In this document: positions 40,380 through 53,419 of the stretch, piece by piece
Layout of the letters: every line of letters begins with the position of its first letter
Position numbering within the stretch: position 1 is the first letter of the stretch
Assembly: GCA_936450465.1 (NCBI GenBank)
Contig: OW388292.1
Location: 8,637,756-8,701,755, forward strand
Reading direction: 5' to 3'
Origin: Gibbula magus
Lineage: Eukaryota; Mollusca; Gastropoda; Trochida; Trochidae
Length of the DNA stretch: 64,000 nucleotides
Program-made: the position numbers and the translations under genes
Notes under the pieces: generated by a model
Databases searched by the model: none
What the model saw: the letters and a program-made list of their open reading frames with translations, nothing else
Told to the model about the DNA's origin: nothing

Positions 40380-41029
40380 TCAGTAGGGGTCGACAAGCCA
40401 CATGTAGACACCGATAGGGCTATGATCGTCGCTCATCCAGAACGCTTCAGCATCGATCCAAAGTCTCGACCCGCTTTCCGAGTCTACAAATGGTCCATTC
40501 GGGTTGCAGGATGTGCAGGCAGCTCCAAACCACCACCCGCTCTGGAACCGGTCTGCGCAGTTTTCTGATCCTGCATTGTTCTTACTGTCGTGAGTTGAGA
40601 AAGGTTTTCCTAAAGCTTGGGTCATACACTGGCCCAAGACCCCATACTCGGAGGAAACCGTGAGAAGAGGGAAGTTTGTGCTGGCGAGACCAATCTTGAA
40701 CAGTTCGACATATTCCTGTTTATATGAATAGTGCTTGTCGAAGGACTCGTACTCGAGTCTGGTAGGCTCGCTGTTAGTCAGGTAATAGATTTTCTGCAAT
40801 CCGAGCCAGTAGTCCCCGCTGACGTCGCCAAATCCGTTTACGTATTCGTCCCAGCTGCGGGCGAAGTCGAGAGCGTTGTCGTCGCGATGCTGGATGTAGG
40901 TGCGACCCCCGTGTTTGAACCAGCACTTCACTTCAAATGGATCCGGGGACAAGGCAGGGTGGATCTTCAGGACCATCTTGTCACTGCTGTGCCTGTTGTA
41001 GTAGCTGTACAGGAAGCCTTCACTGCAAT
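40380..41029 (-). CDS. PAN-EGF-fibrinogen gene exon 3: fibrinogen C-terminal domain
   Basis: One 650-base exon encodes the whole domain: DCSEGFLYSYYNRHSSDKM at the start, WDEYVNGFGDVSGDYWLGL in the middle, FSTHDSKNNAGSENCADRF and WIDAEAFWMSDDHSPIGVYM near the end. The domain's normal fibrin-like 'GWWF..AC' segment is present. Confidence 0.88.
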
Positions 41030-44000
41030 CTGTAACACAGTGGGCTTTGATTTACAAGAATAGTTCTATCTCAGTGTGTTTCTTCAAAGATATGAGTGTT
41101 TTATTCAAGGGTAAATAAACAAAGATTAATTTTGAATATTTGATTATAAAAATGCATTACAATTTGTACATCTAAGTTTGTATTCTAAGGACGATGACAT
41201 ATATGATCATATAATTGCTTTAAGACGAATACATGTTTCGGTTTATGTGTTGAAAGATCTATTCTGGTTCTAAAATTATACGTTTGAATTATGTTCTAAA
41301 TTGTCTACATGTTAAATGTCTAAATGCACCAATCTTAGATTGAGGATAAAGGCTTGTTGACGAAAAGCTAAATGGGCCCGAAGATTTCCCAATAAAGCGT
41401 GCTCACCTTTCATGATGGTCTCACACGTGCTGCCAATGTATCCGCCCACACACGAACAAACACCATCTTCCAGGTAGCCGTCATTCCGACAGGGGTTATC
41501 CTGCAATCAGATAGAGAACTAGAATATACAGCTGTTAGAAACCGACAATGTATAGACATCAACAAGCTAGAACATACAGATATCCGCAAACCATAATGTA
41601 CAGTCAGGTATCACTACACAATGAATAATCCAAGGATAGCATCAACTCGGACATAACGATGCGTTACATTATTACATTAGATTTTGGACGATAACAGTTA
41701 GTTTACATTAAAGTTTACACAGTTTGCTTTATTATAACATATATTTTTGCACGGAACTCTATTGATTAAATCACGATCAAACTGCAAGAATTCACAAGGA
41801 TATCTATATGTAACATTTTGATTCAAAGCCCAAAACCGAGCTGTCAGTTGTTTAGTCGTTAATATTATACGTTGTAACAATGTGCGACCCGCAGAGGCAT
41901 ATTGTTCTATGACGTAATGATGATTGTCTGTTTTGTCTATTGTCACAAAAGTACGGACACCTTTTCCGATTGATATAACCCCCTTCTGTCTTAGATAATA
42001 CAGCATACAATGTAACACTAATATTTAAAATGCCCATAAAAGTGACAGTTGACAAGGAGCATGCATGTATTCAACTTCCAAACGCAAGGCATAACTCTTG
42101 CCAGTCTTCATTACTGGCTGATTTAACCCTTGCGGTATTTCCCTCGCTTTGTTGTGTCAAGACAGTGAATCGCTGCACCAGAAATGCAAAGCGGGCCTTG
42201 ATTTCTAAACACAGAAATACTGCAAGGCCAGAGGATAACGATGCTACAGTTAATGATCGCAGATCTAATGATAAAGTTTTGAATAGATTTGGTAAATATC
42301 TCATCGATTTCTGCTATTCATTTAACCTGTTTATTGTAAATGGGCGAGTAAATGGAGACAGTGAACGGGAATTCACCTACTGTGGTCAACAAGGTGCTAG
42401 TGTAAATGATTACTTCATTTGTTCACAAGATCTCTTTAATCATATTGATGTTTTCAATGTGGGCTTTACGTTAGAATCTGACCATTTCCCGTTGGAACTG
42501 ACATGTTAGTTTACTGATACGACTATACAAGAGCCTGGCTCTTTCGATGAAAAGATCATTTGGAATGACTCGCACTCTGAAACTTTTATTCAAAACCTAC
42601 AGGAACGGTTGTTTACATGTAGTACAAGTTTGATTGAGATGATCGAGTTGAACGCTAATCGTGCTATTGATGACTTTGTACAGATTATGTTAGACTCCGC
42701 GGAGTGTATGAAGAAAAGGTTCTATTCAAATAGAAATATCAGAAAATCTCACTTAAAGAATGCAGAATACATAAATGCCAAGCGAGTAGCACGCAGAGCT
42801 CTGAGAAAATTTAAAGTAACGCGCAATGATTACAACCGCGTTGTTTACTGTAGACAAGAGGAACGCACATAAAACTTGTTGTAGAAAGTACAAATCTGAT
42901 CAGGCTAAAATACGCTTAGATAAGCTTTGTAAATCTGCGAAATATCCATCACAATTTTGGAAACAAATAAGATCATTACAGAATCGTTGAAAGGTAAATC
43001 CGCCAATTTCTAAACCTGAATGGCTCATCCACTTCAAAAGTCTTTATGCAAATACAGACATATTCAACAACGATGCTACCATAATTGACGATGATATCAT
43101 GTACTCTGATGATTACGATGATATGGATGAACTAGTGTTAGATTCTCCAATAACAGAGAATGAAATAAGGGTAGCTATAGGACATCTGAAAAGGGGAAAA
43201 TCAGCTGGACCGGATAATGTTGTAATTGAAATGCTTAAATGTTCCCAAAATGAAAGTATGCCCTTTCTTATCAGATTTTTTAACTTCCTTTTCGACAGTG
43301 GCACTTTTCCCTCCAGTTGGTCTCGTTCCCTCATTATTCCACTGCATAAAAAGGGAGACACTAGTAACCCAGACAACTACAGGGGAATATCTCTAATGAG
43401 TATATTTGGAAAGGTATTTACAACAATATTAAATAATGGATTATCTCAATGGGCGAATATGCATGATAAAATTCCAGAAACTCAAGCGGGGTTTAGAAAA
43501 AAATACTCAACGACTGATCATATCTTCACCTTATATGCTATAACTGAACAGTGCGTATCACTTAAAAAACATAATTATAAGTTATATGTAGCATTTGTAG
43601 ATTTCAAAAAAGCATTCGATACAGTGGATAGGCTGAAACTTTGGCAATGTTTGAGAAATAATGGGTTAAGAGGGAAAATGTACACTATGTTAAAAGAAAT
43701 GTATTCCAATATAAAAATCGTGTGTTCGTTGTGAGAAGAGCGTAACAGATCTAGACTATTTTGATTGTCCGCTAGGTTTGCGACAAGGTTGTATCCTCAG
43801 TCCAATTCTGTTTTCTTTTTTTATTAGTGAATTACATTATGATATTGCTCGTGATGGAAAACACGGTATTCAGTTATTTCCAGATTATTTGGAAATAGTA
43901 GCAACTCTTCGCCGATGATGTCATTTTAATATCAGACACAGTAGCGGGGCTGCAGAGACAACTAAACATTCTTGACAATTTCACTAAAGAATGGAAACTA

Positions 44001-47000
44001 TCTGTGAATATTGATAAAACCAACATCGTTGTATTTCGGAGGGGTGGCCCATTGTCTCAAAAAGAGAAATGGTTCCTCGGTAATCAACTTGTGAAAACAG
44101 TTGATGGTTACACTTATCTCGGTATTCGTTTTTATCATACGTTTAATATGAAAAAAAGTGTATATGATCTTGCTTTGCGCGCTAAGAAATCTCTTTTTCA
44201 GTTGATATCAATAATTCATAAAATTGGAATGTTAACACCAGGTCTATTTTTTAAACTTTTTGATGCCCAAATACAGCCAACTTTATTATATGGGTCAGAA
44301 ATTTGGCGATTTAACGTTTCGATTGTTTGGAAAAAATACATTTATTGGCATGCAAACGTTTTTTGGGAGTTGGACCTTCGACACCGAATGTAATGATATG
44401 TGGCGAGTGCGGTAGATACCCACTTTATATTAACGCACAGATAAAATGTCTGAAATACTGGCTAAAAATTCTTAACATGCCAAACCATCGTATTCCAAAT
44501 TTATCATAAATTATAATATGATGGTATATTATGACAATATTGGTAAAGTAACTTGGGCATCGAACATAAGACATTTATTGTCCGTTCATGTCTTTGGATT
44601 TGTTTGATTAAACCAAACTGTTGGAGATGTTAATGCTTTTATTAATGTTTTTCGAAACCGAGCTGTTTCATCAAGATTGGCGAGGAAGTCTCAATGCAAG
44701 CTCACGTTATGATTGTTAAAGGACGTTTAAAACGTTACTGCAACCAGAGAAATATTTATTAATACTAAGATGCAAAGATTTAAGGTATAAGCTAATAAGA
44801 TTTAGATTAGGACTACTGAATATAATGGTAAATGAGGGAAGAAAAATGTCCATTGAAAGAACTCAAAGAATCTGTCCATTGTGTAAAGACACAGTTGAAA
44901 ATGAGATTTATTTTATCTTTACCTGTACAACGTATGATGAAATCAGAAGGAAGTACATACCGATTAATTACTTGTCGAAACCTCATGCTATAGCTCCTAA
45001 TTCCCTATTATGTTCTTCTAATGAACAGGATATCAAGAATCTGTCTTTATTTATAAAATATGCTAGTAAATTAAGAGATGAAATTTTGATATGATTTTCT
45101 TATAAACTATATTTATGTATAACTATGTGTAAACTGTATATGGGCCGGAGGCCTTGAATACAATAAACTTCTTGTGTTGTCTTGCCTAAATCAGCCAGTA
45201 ATGGAGACTGGCAAAAGTTATGCCTTGCATTGGGAAGTTGGCATGTATTTGGAAAACTATCATAAGGTAAACTTAAGACATACAATGTTATACTTGCATA
45301 ATACACATATGGGTGAATGTGTGAGTAAAAATTCAACACAGAAAACTATCTCATTTATTTATTGTATTCAATCGGACTCCTGCTTCCCTCAACAAGAGTT
45401 ATTTCATGTAACAGTGTTCTTTGTAATAAAAAAATCAATTACAAAACAAAATGCCATGCGATCTTTTACAAAATATAGTTCAAGCAAAAGTAGATAACCG
45501 CGGAAGTTTCTGTAAGATGATATTACGTTATTGTTGAGGTGGCACTGTTGGAGGAAGTACCACACGTGTTTCTTAAAAAGGAAATTGTAAACAGTAGTCG
45601 TCGACTGTTTTGATTGGTCGTTACCAACTCCAATGGCAAACGGTAATAAGCTCGGTACTCTTTGTGTATTTTTCATACTATATTATATTATTTACCTATT
45701 GAGATCTTTGTTTGTATGATACACATCTTCAATCTAGCAAAAGCACTTTCGTGAATAAAATTGTTTGCCAATCAATGATAATGTTTGTGCCAGTTCGTGT
45801 TGTTGCGAATGAAATTATTCCATTTGTCCATGTTTACTACGTTTCAATAAGGAAATGTATACATGTGATCGATATCATCGACATTATTTAATATTTTTAA
45901 TCCTGATATGAGGTCATTTTGGCGAAACTATTGATGCAGTACTTCTACAGAATCGAAAATAAAGAACTGTTGATACAATAGCTCTACATAACGGTACATA
46001 CAAAACTATTGTTGTAGTAGTTCTAAATAATAATCATTTTTTAATATATTTCATATTTAACAATAATATATATGATAATAGTGTACATGCAAATAAAATG
46101 ACAAACTATGGATAAATAGGTTACAGTCCCTTAAACTATATACAGACAATGACATAGACACTACATCCAAATGGACATGACATGACAAATTACCTGCATG
46201 TTGTAAAATAGAGTTTGTAAATAGAGTTTGTGTTGTACAGACAAGTATAATGGTGAGAAGTTCATAATTTTGCAATACGCCATGTAACGATGACCATGTA
46301 ACGATGACCATGTCGCAGTATTGCTTAAGTTGGCCAAGTATAATTGAAACTTGGGAATGTTCAATCTTTTACTATTCCTAAATAATCTTTCTTTAACAAG
46401 TAGAACAATTGCATTAATCGGATTGTTATTTATTCCTTTGATTCCTAGGATTATATTTTACATAATTGTACATACAGAACTGTCGAAACAGTAGTTCTAC
46501 ATGATGGTTCATACAGAACTATTGCTACATAGTTCTACATAATGGAACATACAGAACTATAAATGAATTAGTTCTTTATCATGGTATATACAAACTATTG
46601 CTTCAGTACTACTAAATAATGGTACATTTGACATGAACTATTGACGCAGTAGTTCTACAGAATGATGCATTCACAACTATGGAGGAAGTCGCTTATCAAA
46701 ATAGTACACATAGAACTATTTTTGCAACAATACAGAACTATTGATGACGTAGTTCTACAGAATGGTAAATACAGAAATACTAATACAGTAGTGTTACAGA
46801 ATCGCAAATACAAAACTATTGTTGCAACAGCTCTACAGAACTATTGTTCCAGTACTTTTATAGAAAGGTACATATAGAACTAAATTTACATTGTATGGTT
46901 GCAGTAGCTCTACATAACGGTACATACATAACTATTGGTGAAGTACTTCTACATAATCGTATCATCCGTCAGAATAGTTCATGTACTAATTGAAAGTTCA

Positions 47001-48075
47001 TAATGAGTTGGATTTTGTTTATCAATTTATCTTTTAGTTTTACATGATCATGCTTGTGCTCATAAACATGTATTTTATTATAGTGTATGTCACATTATTT
47101 CTTGATATCAATTTGTTTTTGTTTCGGATTACTCCAGAAATATTGTCTTTCTGTCTATTCTCCTGTTTATCATTAAAGAATGCCTTCACATATTGACATG
47201 TTTTCGTATTTGCTGAAAAGCAATAGAATTTTTTTGACATCTTGGATGATATGTGCTTTCGATCAATAGTTAAATATTGCTTATCACCTTAAAATTAAAA
47301 AAAACTTTCCTTTTTATAAGTCCTCCTTTTACCCATTATCCATGCTCTCTTTATCACATGAATGTAATTTTACACAGTGAACAGCCACATTCCTAAAATA
47401 TCCCAGGGTATCTTAGTTGTGTTTATTCCAAAGAATACAATATGACGGAATGAATATAAAAATAAATAAAATTGTCCTAAAAAATTGGATATCTAAAACG
47501 TAGATCACACGAAGTCTGTATATTTTATAAGACGTATGTTTATCCGTATGCATGCATATTTGTAGAATGAAGAGCCAATAAAGTGAATGTAACAGACCCA
47601 GGTTTTAGATCTTCATAAGGACACACGCAGTTACATATTGCTGTGACACGACAGAGCTTACTACAAGAGTGTGTGCACAATCTGGGACTTGCTGCATAAC
47701 CAGAGGCATGATATCAATGTAACAGAACGAAGAATTGACTGTCCCTCGGACATCCGGGTATCTTACCACTTCCTGCTCGTAGTAGGCTCCTCCCGGGTTG
47801 ACCCCCGCGTTAGCGCAGTCAGTGTTGAGAGTGGTCTCCCCTAGGTAACACTCTCCGCTGTTGTACCGGAAGGATGAACACTTGCCGTCCTCCCTGCACT
47901 TGGTAGCACAGACCAGTCTGTCAGAAGAAGGGATGGTTGTATAGTACGGTGTGACGGATCCTGCACATATGCTAGGTTTGAAGAAATGCTGATGCTCAAT
48001 GCATGTTGCCAGAACCGTAGCAAAAATAAAACCAAAGAACTGACTTGCACTGAGAAGGTATCCAGAGGCGTCCAT
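40380..48075 (-). CDS. Secreted PAN-EGF-fibrinogen-related protein (350 residues, three exons)
   Basis: Exons 47767-48075, 41407-41500 and 40380-41029 join in phase (0, then 1) to a 351-codon frame ending TGA. The chosen ATG at 48075 has A at -3 and G at +4 and opens a signal peptide with core FFGFIFATVLATC; an in-frame ATG at 48186 would bury it behind 37 polar residues. A PAN/apple-like domain follows (Cys 37, 56, 60, 66, 76, 88), then a four-Cys EGF-like segment (107-129) and a fibrinogen C-terminal domain (135-350) with YWLGLQKIYYLT and NCADRFQSGWWF. Molluscan fibrinogen-related proteins often act as secreted lectins or in immunity; that role is inference. The usual calcium-site Asp pair and the CxxSxLNG segment are altered (CTSCNPNG). 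Intron 1 is 6.3 kb and holds a LINE. Confidence 0.85.
41407..41500 (-). CDS. PAN-EGF-fibrinogen gene exon 2: EGF-like segment
   Basis: Encodes DNPCRNDGYLEDGVCSCVGG then YIGSTCETIMK, the C-x(n)-CxC-x8-C end of an EGF-like domain without its first two cysteines. Acceptor CTGATTGCAG, donor GTGAGC. Confidence 0.85.
41707..41781 (-). CDS. Possible cassette exon in the PAN-EGF-fibrinogen gene
   Basis: Flanked by a good acceptor (TTCTTGCAG) and a GTAAAC donor, this 75-base stretch is phase 0 at both ends and encodes FDRDLINRVPCKNICYNKAN then CVNFN, which has a PAN-like CxxxC-x5-C-x-x-F. It could be included in frame between exons 1 and 2. It could equally be a fragment of decayed coding sequence. 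Confidence 0.3.
42062..42125 (+). repeat. Left inverted arm flanking the LINE
   Basis: Contains CAAGGCATAACTCTTGCCAG and TACTGGCTGATTTA; the reverse complement of the same sequence with a few changes lies at 45,183-45,240. Confidence 0.8.
42190..45176 (+). mobile_element. 5'-truncated, decayed non-LTR retrotransposon (LINE)
   Basis: Plus-strand fragments in three frames give, in order, an endonuclease C-terminus (FNLFIVNGRVNGD...SDHFPLEL, to 42509), a linker (42609-42872), a reverse transcriptase (43099-43734: GKSAGPDNVVIEML, LIIPLHKKGDTSNPDNYRGI, QAGFRKKYSTTDHIF, VAFVDFKKAFDTV), a frameshifted FADDV catalytic box near 43,908, a thumb region (44004-44393) and a CPLCKDTVENE zinc-knuckle-like tail (44825-45094). 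The 3' end carries GGGCCGGAGGCC and AATAAA. The N-terminal endonuclease is missing and at least four frame breaks make it dead. The RT type resembles CR1/L2-group elements; I cannot fix the clade. Confidence 0.88.
45183..45240 (-). repeat. Right inverted arm flanking the LINE
   Basis: Reads, on the minus strand, CAAGGCATAACTTTTGCCAG and TACTGGCTGATTTAG, mirroring 42,062-42,125. It starts within 10 bases of the LINE's 3' end. Confidence 0.8.
45925..46975. repeat. Degenerate minisatellite of about 40 bp, in two blocks
   Basis: Imperfect copies of AGAACTATTGATGCAGTAGT plus TCTACATAATGGTACATAC occur at 45,925-46,030 and 46,470-46,975, separated by unrelated AT-rich sequence. It lies in intron 1 of the fibrinogen-domain gene. 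Confidence 0.8.
47767..48075 (-). CDS. PAN-EGF-fibrinogen gene exon 1: signal peptide and PAN domain
   Basis: 103 codons ending GAG CAG GAA GTG before donor GTAAGA, phase 0. The domain core is LVCATKCREDGKCSSFRY then GECYLG, the CxxxC-x5-C-x-x-F pattern of PAN domains. Confidence 0.85.
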
Positions 48076-50568
48076 GTTTACCTTTACTCTTGGTAGGAAA
48101 CCGGCATAACGCTGGAGGTTAGCTTCAAGCTGAAGACACTGCCCGTTTTCTCTGAAGACTATTGGTATTGGGAGCTGTGTTGACATCTTCAGGGGGCGGT
48201 GCTTTTTGTTTTGAGTTTTGAGTATTGATGTTATTGAACCAATGACTGTAACCAGAGGATGTCATTACGCATGAATAATACCGTATTGATTGTCTTCTAT
48301 GACATGCAACCTGGTTTTAATGTTCATTCTTATTTACACGTGTTCACAAATTCATTCAATACATGTATATGATTTAGTTCAGGTGATGACATATCTCATC
48401 TTTCAATTATTTATTTATTTTAAATTGCATTTATAATTGTCTTCGTTGTATCTTTACATTTACTTAATTCGATAGTTACCGTACACCAACGTTTATTGTA
48501 TTAAAGCCAATTCGGAAATATACTGTCAGGAACCATCGGTGAAAGTTAATATTAACTTGCACTCTGGATACCTAGAAACGCAAAAACATAATCTGATCTC
48601 GGGAGTTATTTCCCCTTGACGACGTATAATACACACCCAATGTCTAAATAATCCAAGCCAATACAGACAAAACAAATGTATACCTAAATAAGATCAAATG
48701 TTCTTTAAGTAGACACATTTAATAAAATCACTCTTTCATTTACGTAAGTATTGAATCATTAACATCGTGAAAAGTTTCCTTTTAAAGTGAAAACATGGTG
48801 TACAATGAAGTATAGAATACTACATTCACTTCTGTCTCTCGCCTTCCAGTGAACACGTCGGGAACGTTCTTCACGCATGTCATATTTAAACCCATTCTTG
48901 ATCAATGCAGAATTGTTTTATAGATTGTGTTCTTCTGGGATAAATACATAATTTAAAAACCTCACTTCATTCAGAAGTGTTGTAGACATGAGATTGATTG
49001 ACTGTCATTTATGAACTCGGTTTCCTGATAGTATCAATCTGAAAGTTATTAAAAAGACATGCGTTAATGATTACACTAAGGGGGCATACATGTACAAGTG
49101 AAAAGCGCTTAAACATTTGCACTTGAAGTCCTGAAATAAAGTGCTCAGCTGGAAATGACGTTCAACATTAAAAAGCAACTTCAATCAGATAGATACATTT
49201 GTGTGGTTGAGGCGATATAAGTGGAACTCTACAAGAACATATAGATTAGTCACGCCCTCAAACGGGCCCTCTCCAATATATTTACCTATCTAATTGGTCC
49301 TCCCTTGTCCCCCAGGTGGATTGATAAGTCTATGTACATAACAGCCATACCTATAAGCCGGATCTGAACCTGCTCGATACAGCCAATCAAACGACGATCT
49401 ATTTCCGTGCCGTATTTATACTGTGTGTGTTCAACTCTGACTTCATTTCCGAGTGACTGTTCTAGTGCTGCCTACACTGTATTTCAATGTGATATTTCGA
49501 AACAACGAGGTTTTTTTTTCAATAAGTGAGGTTCATTTCGATTAATTTTCAAACCTTCGTTCCTTAATTTGATAAAAAAAAGTTCCCATCTTTTTACCAA
49601 TCTAATGTCGAAACGGATTTATACAAATAATGTGTCATTTTGTTAAAATCGTTTAGAATTTTATCATATCAAATTAGTGTGATATTAGATCATTAGATTA
49701 TGTATAGAGTTTACTTTGTTTGAAATTGTATCATGGATCTTCTCCTGTTGACAGATATTTTTTTTCTAATAAATATTCAATTTTTCAAATCTGCTGTCAT
49801 AGAAATAACAACCTGAAAAGTATGGCATTGCAATCTAATCCCCGGGGTGAGAGATCAGAGATACTGCCCTGCCCTACACCGCACCCTAGCAACCCGGCCG
49901 CGGCAACTCTAGGCATGTGTCCCTTTATCAGAAAACAGTATATGAGAGCAAATACGTCCTGAATGTCGAGGTGTATTGTTCTAGCAGATCAACGGACATC
50001 TGGTGTGGTATGTTCATGGGAATCTAGTATCCTTGTAAAGTATGACCTCCATTCGTTCATTGGGTGCTTCGAAATTTGATGTTATTGAATTATGATATTT
50101 ATGATTTTGTCAGGTAAAGTACGTAATAGTACTAAATTAATTTGATATATTGTATCGAAGTTGTTGAAAACGACCTCACATTTAAATGAGTCACCAACAT
50201 ATTTGTAATTGCGTAATCTGAATACAATATGTCGATAACAGTTGGCAACATTGTGTTGTGATATATGTTTTAAATAGTTTACTTATTGCAGAAGAACAGA
50301 ACATATCATAACCGAGTATTTTAATTTGTTGAACAATGAAGTTTCGAAATAAAATCACGCAACATGAACTCAAACGTTGTTTTTACTTCATTATTTGGCT
50401 TGAAATATTCCGAAGACTTCAATGCAAAAGCAACCATTAGAATGAGGGTGACCCTTATGGCATCCATTATTTTAATACTGATTACCTTAGAAATTAAGGT
50501 TCCCTTTGTGGAACGGAAAGCTTATAATAAGAATGTTCCCAATTCAAAAATCATGCCCTGTCTGTGAT

Positions 50569-50660
50569 TTCTCTCCACTTAACACAAACATATCGTCTCT
50601 CCACTTAACACAAACATATCGTCTCTCCACTTAACACAGACATATCATCTCTCCAGCTCG
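50569..50660. repeat. 26-bp tandem repeat, about 3.5 copies
   Basis: Unit TCTCTCCACTTAACACAAAC plus ATATCG, with the last copy diverging (CAGACATATCAT). Confidence 0.9.
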
Positions 50661-51534
50661 CATGGCAGTTGGTGCATCTGCTGACACCCACCAGGTCAAT
50701 CGATCTATTTCTCTCTCCATGTGTTTTCTTCTCAAGTCAATGGTATCATTTAGAAGTCATACACACTTATCCCATCTCTGTGATTTGTAATGATAATCTA
50801 TATTGGGTACACTTCGGTCTTCTCCACTGTTTACACTGATGGTCTCAATGTCCGAGGAGTGTCACCAAACTGAATTTCAGATTTGAAACAGTGTTAAGAT
50901 TCGTTTTAAAGGTGTGCCTTTATCAATGACTAACATATGTTTACATCTATCATATACAGGTCCTGTTTTATCAGTTCAATAGCTTCCAGCTTGTAAAACG
51001 TTTTGTAATACTCAAAAGAGATGTCTTAAAATTGGATATTATAATAGCATCATTGGTATGTGTGAAATGACATGTTTACCATCTAGGAATATCATAAGAC
51101 TGACAGGACAGACATTATTCTTCTTGGAGGAACAAACGCTACATTACGTTAGATATTTAATATATAACAGAGGAGTCAGGAAACGACTTTAGACAAACCA
51201 TTTTGCGAGCTCGAATCTTTATTAAAAGATTACCAGTACCGTCACCATTCCGTTTGGCTAGTAGCTCACACACCAAGAAGGAATATAGTTTACTTAAAAC
51301 TCACGATAAGCAGGATTTTGAATTAAAAGAAATGTGCATATCTGTAGTAAAGATATCCATTGTTCTGGGTTCTGAAGAAGTATGTTAGGTACATTGTACG
51401 TTATGCTCCAAATAATTTATAAGGACACTCCTGTGGTAAAGCCGTATCGCTTTGTCAGAAATGTATCAGTTTGCATGATAGGTAACTTTTCACTCTGAAA
51501 TATATATTTTTCTAAATAGTTTAAAATATTTGAG

Positions 51535-51550
51535 ATATATATATATAGAT

Positions 51551-51646
<96 letters not shown>
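51535..51646. repeat. (TA)n microsatellite
   Basis: About 110 bases of nearly pure TA with a short GATAGATA interruption near 51,548. Confidence 0.95.
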
Positions 51647-51999
51647 TAAGAACAATATGTTAAGCGCCAGCAGATTTCAAAATACAGTTTTCCAAATATA
51701 TAAATGCAACTGACCTTTATACTGGATAACAGATTAAAACATTCGGACCCTTTATTGACAACGATATGTCCAGTTGACAAAATTGACAACAGAAAAACAA
51801 TGGTCGTTCATGTTATTGCCTTTACAGTCTAAAATGAAAATACAGAGTTTTTCATCAATTGTTCAATGGGGAATACTATTACCATAAGTGACACATCGAT
51901 TGGTAATACAGAAGAAAAATGTCTATAAATTATATTGCAAAATAAATATTACACCCTTGATAAGAGTTTAAACCAGTGATCATTACATAGTGAGTGTAT

Positions 52000-52340
52000 G
52001 ATCCGTGAGCATTGGTCACGTGATTGATCCTCCTCGACATGTTGTATATACTTATGTATGAGTCTCGGAATGGCCTATTGAGGAATCTGCTGCCTCTCCT
52101 GGTGCAATGCTACATCTAACTCTGGCACAGTTTGAACAAGAGGGTATCTACCACGTATGCGACGCTCAAGAGTGTCTCACAGATGTTCTATTGAGTTCAA
52201 ATCGGACTGCAAGCGGGCCATGGTAGCATGGTTATGGCATCTTGCTTTAAAATCTGAATTACCACTGTCGATCTTTGGGCTCTGGCATTGTCATCCACGT
52301 AAACTGGTCACGAGCTCATTATTTAAAGTCGTCGTACGAG
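52000..52340 (-). pseudogene. Tc1/mariner (IS630-type) transposase relic
   Basis: The minus strand encodes MARLQSDLNSIEHL, a stop, then DTLERRIRGRYPLVQTVPEL and VALHQERQQIPQ, another stop, and AIPRLIHKYIQHVEE. This is the SPDLNPIEHLWD...L...W..IP C-terminal block of Tc1-like DDE transposases, in which the D of 'DLNxIEHLWD' is catalytic. Two stops and loss of the N-terminal half make it dead. Confidence 0.75.
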
Positions 52341-53419
52341 ACTAGCAGGATCTTCACGAGCAGTCGTAATTGTTTGTATCAGTGTACCGATAGCTCTTCG
52401 TGCCATTAATATCTACCATAGCATTTTCTACTTCTTGGCCAGAAAATATACTACCATAAGAGGCAAATGAAACTACAGGTACATACTGAGATACTTTAAT
52501 CGACGTGTGATAAACGGGTGAAACAACATTACGCCATGTCTCTAAAAGTCCTTCAACTTAATTTGAAAAGTTTTGAAACATTAACAGTTCAATTTTCTAA
52601 AAGGAAATACGGCTTTGAAAATTCGTCGTTTTGGAATCTCCTAAACCAGGCGAGATAGGAGAGTGAAATATAACTTCTGGCTTGTTTGATGACATCCTAC
52701 AGCAACGATGCGTCATCGATTTAAAGTTTAAGATTGTACATTATGCCGAAAACATATTTTACTAACATAATTTCCACATTTCATAAAATATTGCCCTCAT
52801 AATCAAATATTATGTCCAAAAGCCCACTAGAAATAGCAATTTGAGCACCCCAAGAGTGTTTGAACAGATATAAAATATTAAGTCTCATACTCACCCGAAT
52901 TTTATTGTGAATATGTCTCTTTACGAGGTATGTATTCTCATCACAGACATTCAATCGATTTTATCAGCAGAAATAGGATGTGTTTAACTCTTGAAAATAA
53001 GATAAAGGTTTTTTTGCCTTTTAGTGAGGCTTAACCTATCCTTCTAACTATATATAAATATAATGAAGAAGATTATGGTTTCCGTATTTTATATTTGTTC
53101 ATTTCCATGATATGCGACGACAAAAACACGTACAGCTACATATTAATATCGATAAATGTTTCATGTTTACCCATAATGATTCGCCATTTTCTGATTGATG
53201 ACAACATGTGTAGCTAGCCATCTTGTGCAACCGATTGTCTTCACTGCATGATTGTGTTCACATACTAACTTTGTTCATGTTCCCTGAATGGTTGTATTCA
53301 TAACATACTTTGTTCTTGTTCATTGAATGATTGTGTGCATGTAATGTGATTGTGTTCGAGGGTGATTGTATGCGCTGAATGATTATTGTCTAGCTATAAT
53401 AGTTTACGTAATAAGTGCA

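Larger units (their letters stand above)
48076..51990. other. Gene-poor region upstream of the fibrinogen-domain gene
   Basis: Must contain that gene's promoter, but I see no convincing TATA element. Small repeats and a (TA)n tract are listed separately; ORFs here are short and motif-free. Confidence 0.5.

Noticed and set aside
46057..46877. Small ORFs in the repeat field of the fibrinogen gene's first intron
   Set aside because: They fall in degenerate repeats and AT-rich spacer and lack any domain.
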